DNA of 64,000 bases from NCBI GenBank assembly GCA_910575615.1, contig CAJTEX010000001.1, positions 124,001-188,000 of the forward strand, written 5' to 3'. This document shows, piece after piece, positions 59,898 to 64,000 of this stretch (its first letter is position 1; each line of letters opens with the position of its first letter). The translations under genes and the position numbers were made by a program. The notes under the pieces were generated by a model. It did no database searches. It was given only the letters and a program-made list of their open reading frames with translations, and was not told the origin of the DNA. Source of the DNA: Bacteroidales bacterium (GTDB taxonomy: Bacteria; Bacteroidota; Bacteroidia; Bacteroidales; Muribaculaceae).

Positions 59898-62800
59898 TCG
59901 ACCGGAATCAGTTCCCCCGTCAGGGGGTGGAACAGGAACCCGCGCAACCGCGTGTATCCGCATTGCTGCAGCAGGGCCATATAGCTCCTGACCTGGTCGC
60001 GGTACTTCTTCCTCGGCTGTCCGAACTTGTAGTCGACCACTATCACATCCCCGGATGGCATCTCCACCACACGGTCGGGCCGGCGCAACCCCTCCGGGGC
60101 GGTCAGAGGCCTTTCGTTCATCAGCCGCGTGTAGTCCTCAAACCAGGGTCGCACACGTGGGTCGGTCAGGGCCGCTGACAGGCGTTGCAGGTAAGGCTCC
60201 CAGTCACGCGCGGGAATCGCGCGGCGGTAGGCGGCACGCTCCACGGCCAGCGGCAGGTCGGTCAGGCGGCGCACACGCGACAGGGCATCGTGTAGGAAGT
60301 TGCCAAGATGGCGCTCGTCGGTGATGTCGAACACCCCCTGCTGCTCCACGTCGTCGGGGAGAAGCATCACAGGAGGACGTTCCACCCGGTATTCCTCGAG
60401 GATTTCCTCATAGGGAATCTCCACGTCGAATGACGCCGGCCTGCCGGGGTCTCCGGCATAGAAGATATTATCATTTTCTTTTCTCGCGGCTCCGTCGGCC
60501 CGGGGGGACTCATCCTCCCGATGTCCGGCGGGGCTTTCTTTTGCTTTTCCAGCGTCGCGCGGGGTGGTGGGTTCGCCAAGGGTGAGGGTGGTCTCCCCGG
60601 TTGGCGACTGTGTGAGCAGCGGCACGAGGGGCATCACCCACCGCGTTTCATCCTCGGTCAGGCCATATGACTCGATGGCCTGGGTGTGGAGGCTGCGGCA
60701 TGCCTCAAGCAGCAGGGTGGCGAAGGTCTCGCCCCGTCCGGCGGCAGGGTCGGCGTATACCGTCAGCTCGCTCACCGCGCGGGTGAACGCCACATAGGCC
60801 ACGTTTATCCCGTCGACCATCTGCAACTGGGCGTAACGCTGGGTCTGTGGGGCCAGCATCGGCAGCTTGGCGTTGGAGGCGCGGTTTTTCAGCGGGATAA
60901 GCGGGGGGACATCCTCGGACGCAATGCCTGGGAATGCCTCGCGGTCGAGCCTGTACCAGTCTTCGCCGTCATATTTGACCAGGGCGTTGGAGCAGAAGGG
61001 CAGATGCACACAGCCGAATTCCAGCCCTTTCGACTGGTGGACGGTCATCACGTTTATCGCGTCCATCCCTTCGGGAGCCGGGAGGGTGGCGTAGCGTCCA
61101 CGGCTGTCCCACCATTTCAGGAAGCTCTCCACGTCGGTGTCGCCCCGCTCCTCGAAGTCGGTCACAAGGTCCTGGAAGGCGGCCAGGAAGGCGGCTTCTT
61201 CACGCCGCGACTCCTCGGGCACATAGTCGCGGATTATCCGCTCAGTGATGGCGAAGAGGCTCGGGCAGTCCATCTCCCCGGCCTTGGATGACTCGCTGTC
61301 GAGCTGTTGCTGCAGGGGGTCGGGGTTGGGCTCGCCGGGGAGCGGGGCTGTCGCGGCCACCGCTTTCATCAGGGCCTCTTCCGGGGTAAGGCGGCGGCGC
61401 AAGGGGTTGCCTTCGTCATCCAAGGCGGGCTCCCCGTCAGGCCCGGTGACCTCGGTCTGGTCAAAGACACACAGCTCGTAGCGGTGGATCAGGCGGTTGC
61501 GGAGAAACTCTGGATTGGGTTTCATCACCGGCCTGCCATCTTCAGGCTCGCGCGAGGTGTCGACCACATATTGCGGGGTGGTGGTCAGCCGGAGGATGCC
61601 TATGACGAGCTGCACGGCTGATGATGTCGAGATTTCGAGTGCGTCAGACGAGATTATGTCGACATGGCCGTGGGCCCAGGAGCTGTCGCGCATCAGGTCG
61701 AGCAGGTAGGAGATGACCGCCTGCCCCTGGGCGTGGGTGCGCACCAGCACCGCGATGTCGCGAGGATGGTATCCGGACGTGAGCTGCCGGTCTATCTCCG
61801 CGCCGAGCCGACGCAGGATGTCATCCTCGGTCCAGGTCGCCACCCCCTTGGCCGGAATGGACTCGGGCGACGGAGGCTCCTGCGGGTCGGGGATGAAATC
61901 TTTTTCCGGGCCGAAAAGTATCTTTACATATCCGTGGAAGCCGAGGTTTTTCGCGGCCACCTGCTGGATGAGGCCTGAGTAGGTGGCGGTGGCCATAGGT
62001 ATGGCCATCCCCCGGTCGGCAAGCCTGGCGAGGCAGGCGAACAGGGAGTTGTTGAACATCACCACCTCCCGCGAGCTGCGCCAGTTGGTGTTCTGGTCGA
62101 TGGTCGTGCCGCCGACGCTCACTTTGTCTTGCCCGAACCGCCCCCCGATTGAGTCCTCGACCTTCGAGCCGAGGAGCTCGGGGTTGGAGTTGCGGAAACG
62201 GTAGATGCATTGCTTCTCGTCGCCGATGATGAGGTTGTCGTTGTCGCGCGACATGCTCTCCATGACCAGCGGGCTGAGGTTGTCCCATTGCATCTCGGAT
62301 GTGTCCTGGAACTCATCTATCAGGAAGTGGTTGATCATGTAGCCGATGCGCTCGTAGACAAACGGAGCCTCGGCCTCGCATATCACCTTTCGAAGCAACG
62401 AGTTGGTGTCGCCCAGAAGAAACGCTTCGTTGTCGCGGCAGTATTCCTCGATATGGCGGCAAGCCTCAGAGAAAAGCCCCAGCAGGTAGATCTGGCGGCG
62501 CAAGACGTTGTAAAACTGCTCATTCTCGAAGTAACTCATCCCGAGGCTCAGCACCCTGACCAGGAGGTTGTCGATGTCGTCGCTCCACACCGCTCCCTTG
62601 GGCAGTTTGTTGTGACGTTTCCCCCCGGGCTGTATGGCGTTGGGCAGTGTGTTGCGTCCGCTGCCGCCGAAGGGTGAGAATGAGAAGTCGCCGTTGGCCC
62701 ATCGTTCCAGGTAGTCTTCCCTCAGGGACTTGGGGAGCCATTCTGCCTCCTCCAGCCCCATGAACCCTGCCGCGGCCTCCACCACGCTGTCTTTCAGTCT

Positions 62801-63574
62801 GGTCAGCGAGCCGGAAAGCCCTCGGGCGAAGCGTCCTATCCGCTCGGGGTCTGAGAGGTAGTCGAGGATTTCGCGGCTGTTGGTCTTGAACGACTCCCCG
62901 CGCAGGGAAGAGATGGTGGTGGTGAGCGCCCGGTTGATTCTTGACGACCGGGCCAGCAGGTTGGCGTTGGCCCCCTCCTCGATGAGGGTGTCCATATAGC
63001 TTCTGAGCCAACTGCGCAACATCCTCAGGCGGGTGGCCCCCTCCTTGTCGCGTGATGAGGGGGAGAGGTTTATTGAGCCGAGCATCTCGCCGATGGCGAC
63101 GGCCACAGGGTAACGGTCATCGATCTCAAGGTTGAAGGTCTCTGGCAGGTCGAGCTCGCGGGTGAAGATGCGCAACACATTCTGGAAGAATGAATCGATG
63201 GTCGAGACGTTGAACCACGAGAAGTTGAAGAGCAGGTCGGCCAGGGCGCGCCTGGCGGCCTCCGAAATCCGGGCCGCGTCGGTGGCGTATAGCTTCGTCA
63301 GGTATTCAAGGTGGCCGCTGCCTTTCCCGTCAGCCTCGCTCAGGAGGCTCAGCTCCTTTATGATGCGGGTGGTCATCTCCTGGGTCGCCTTGTTGGTGAA
63401 TGTGATGGCGAGGATGCGGCCATGGGGCTTGGGCTTGAGGAAACCGTAGTCAGAGCCTGAGTAAAGGCGGGGCCGCCCCGATTCGTCGCGGTGGCCCAGG
63501 AGCATGGTTATGTATTGGCGTGTCAGGGCGAAGGTCTTGCCTGAGCCTGCCGAAGCTTTCTGTATCTGTAACAC
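59894..63574 (-). CDS. UvrD/AddA-like helicase-nuclease
   Basis: RecB/AddA-type superfamily 1 helicase with a C-terminal nuclease, 1,226 residues. Walker A ASAGSGKT lies at 7-14 and the Walker B DEFQD at 420-424. Motif III-like [15 protein letters not shown] follows at about 450-464, and [12 protein letters not shown] marks motif V. The C-terminal PD-(D/E)XK nuclease shows [20 protein letters not shown] with Asp-Tyr-Lys at 1181-1183. It would process double-strand breaks with an AddB partner, which is not in the window. The start is GTG at 63574. The middle and C-terminal third have acidic, low-complexity inserts (about 1020-1060). Confidence 0.88.
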   Translation of the reverse strand: MLQIQKASAGSGKTFALTRQYITMLLGHRDESGRPRLYSGSDYGFLKPKPHGRILAITFTNKATQEMTTRIIKELSLLSEADGKGSGHLEYLTKLYATDAARISEAARRALADLLFNFSWFNVSTIDSFFQNVLRIFTRELDLPETFNLEIDDRYPVAVAIGEMLGSINLSPSSRDKEGATRLRMLRSWLRSYMDTLIEEGANANLLARSSRINRALTTTISSLRGESFKTNSREILDYLSDPERIGRFARGLSGSLTRLKDSVVEAAAGFMGLEEAEWLPKSLREDYLERWANGDFSFSPFGGSGRNTLPNAIQPGGKRHNKLPKGAVWSDDIDNLLVRVLSLGMSYFENEQFYNVLRRQIYLLGLFSEACRHIEEYCRDNEAFLLGDTNSLLRKVICEAEAPFVYERIGYMINHFLIDEFQDTSEMQWDNLSPLVMESMSRDNDNLIIGDEKQCIYRFRNSNPELLGSKVEDSIGGRFGQDKVSVGGTTIDQNTNWRSSREVVMFNNSLFACLARLADRGMAIPMATATYSGLIQQVAAKNLGFHGYVKILFGPEKDFIPDPQEPPSPESIPAKGVATWTEDDILRRLGAEIDRQLTSGYHPRDIAVLVRTHAQGQAVISYLLDLMRDSSWAHGHVDIISSDALEISTSSAVQLVIGILRLTTTPQYVVDTSREPEDGRPVMKPNPEFLRNRLIHRYELCVFDQTEVTGPDGEPALDDEGNPLRRRLTPEEALMKAVAATAPLPGEPNPDPLQQQLDSESSKAGEMDCPSLFAITERIIRDYVPEESRREEAAFLAAFQDLVTDFEERGDTDVESFLKWWDSRGRYATLPAPEGMDAINVMTVHQSKGLEFGCVHLPFCSNALVKYDGEDWYRLDREAFPGIASEDVPPLIPLKNRASNAKLPMLAPQTQRYAQLQMVDGINVAYVAFTRAVSELTVYADPAAGRGETFATLLLEACRSLHTQAIESYGLTEDETRWVMPLVPLLTQSPTGETTLTLGEPTTPRDAGKAKESPAGHREDESPRADGAARKENDNIFYAGDPGRPASFDVEIPYEEILEEYRVERPPVMLLPDDVEQQGVFDITDERHLGNFLHDALSRVRRLTDLPLAVERAAYRRAIPARDWEPYLQRLSAALTDPRVRPWFEDYTRLMNERPLTAPEGLRRPDRVVEMPSGDVIVVDYKFGQPRKKYRDQVRSYMALLQQCGYTRLRGFLFHPLTGELIPVD

Positions 63575-63678
63575 TTGTGGTGGATGTGTTTTTGGATTTC
63601 AACACAAATCTACGAATAAATTGCCATCCGGTCAAAAAATCCCGGGGCTTTCATCCTCAGGTGGGGGCTTAAAGAGTG

Positions 63679-63734
63679 ACGGATGCCATCCGGATGGAAT
63701 CCCAATATGGGATTGGCATCCGGATGGCATCCGT
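63679..63734 (-). terminator. Long hairpin after the partial secreted-protein gene
   Basis: Perfect 18-bp arms (63679-63696 with 63717-63734) continue, after a small bulge, with 6 bp (63698-63703 with 63709-63714) around an AATAT loop. It starts 36 bases after the stop codon at 63770 on the minus strand. Confidence 0.8.
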
Positions 63735-63769
63735 TTATGTGGTCAGTTATGATGCTGTGTGGTCAGCCG

Positions 63770-64000
63770 TCAGCGGACATATTCCTTGGTCACCTTGGAG
63801 CCGCGCACCACTATGTAGAGCCCTGCCTCGGGTTCGGCCACGCGTACACCCTGGAGGTTGTAGTAGACCGGGGCGGCCTCATCTGTGTCGGCCACTGTCA
63901 CCTCGACACCGCTTTGCGCCACGGCGGCCTTGACGGTCATCTTGGCAAAGTCGGCGGTGATGTCGTAGGTGCCTGCGGGAATCTTCCAAGACTGGGCGGA
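63770..64000 (-). CDS. C-terminal end of a secreted protein with sorting-type tail (5' end outside window)
   Basis: Reading the minus strand from base 64000 gives 76 uninterrupted codons ending at TGA (63772-63770). The last 36 residues are AAPVYYNLQGVRVAEP followed by EAGLYIVVRGSKVTKEYVR, the same tail as in the DUF4960 protein (5725-6948) and the three-repeat protein. The part before it (PAGTYDITADFAKMTVKAAV) is beta-rich and not assignable. The main body lies outside the window, so function cannot be stated. It was found because the frame stays open to the window edge without a start codon. Confidence 0.75.
   Translation of the reverse strand, partial: SAQSWKIPAGTYDITADFAKMTVKAAVAQSGVEVTVADTDEAAPVYYNLQGVRVAEPEAGLYIVVRGSKVTKEYVR

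Overview
The window is GC-rich DNA from a Bacteroidales bacterium, most likely a gut Muribaculaceae-type organism. The evidence is the recurrent Bacteroidota -7 promoter element TAnnTTTG(C), Bacteroidota-restricted families (GldH, DUF4988, DUF4960, DUF6377, DUF5063, DUF4491, OstA-like LptA relatives), secreted proteins with a shared 'YNLQG..V..P..G' C-terminal tail, and glycan-degrading genes next to a fused propeller/AraC sensor-regulator. The species cannot be fixed from sequence alone. No tRNA, rRNA, CRISPR array, insertion sequence or prophage was recognised.

Layout. 1-5.3 kb: end of asnS, a DUF4988 surface lipoprotein, surE (minus), and parA-parB. 5.7-10.3 kb: a secreted DUF4960 protein followed by a GH32-DUF4960 protein whose reading frame is broken at a run of seven G. 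10.5-17.8 kb: plus-strand housekeeping run with a small coiled-coil gene, zapA, rny, a RicT-like PSP1 protein, gldH, an M24 peptidase and cca. 17.8-24.9 kb, minus strand: a DbpA-like helicase, a Rieske-like lipoprotein, an SRPBCC protein, pyrE, ligA, DUF5063, nadD and gmk. 25.1-27.9 kb: a GH32 and a GH53 enzyme lying between gmk and yicC, each preceded by a dyad symmetry. 29-33.9 kb: tsaB, dnaE, trxA. 33.9-38.3 kb: a propeller-AraC membrane regulator divergent from a three-repeat secreted protein. 38.4-44.8 kb: a DUF6377 membrane regulator divergent from surA-like, OstA-like and M18 peptidase genes.

45-52.6 kb, minus strand: a greA-HIT-DUF4369/TlpA-glycosyltransferase-FHA/protease operon with a canonical promoter and long leader, preceded by pepD, an N-acetylmuramidase and DUF4491. 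52.8-53.6 kb: a small membrane protein and an OmpH-like lipoprotein. 53.8-59.9 kb: a glutamate/glutamine acid-resistance cluster (gadB-glsA-gadC) divergent from an AspT/YidE-type transporter. 59.9-63.6 kb: an AddA/RecB-like helicase-nuclease. The window ends in the last 76 codons of a secreted protein carrying the shared C-terminal tail.

How the parts work together. Glutaminase makes glutamate plus ammonia, the decarboxylase consumes a proton to make GABA, and the antiporter exchanges the two. The GH32 and GH53 proteins point to fructan and galactan use, but no SusC/SusD transporter is present. SurA- and OstA-like proteins serve outer-membrane biogenesis. The strongest leads are the broken GH32 gene, its altered active-site motif, the dyads around CAZyme promoters, the kinase-less propeller-AraC regulator with its three-repeat neighbour, and the Rieske-like lipoprotein lacking its histidine ligands. 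None of these yet amounts to a new system.
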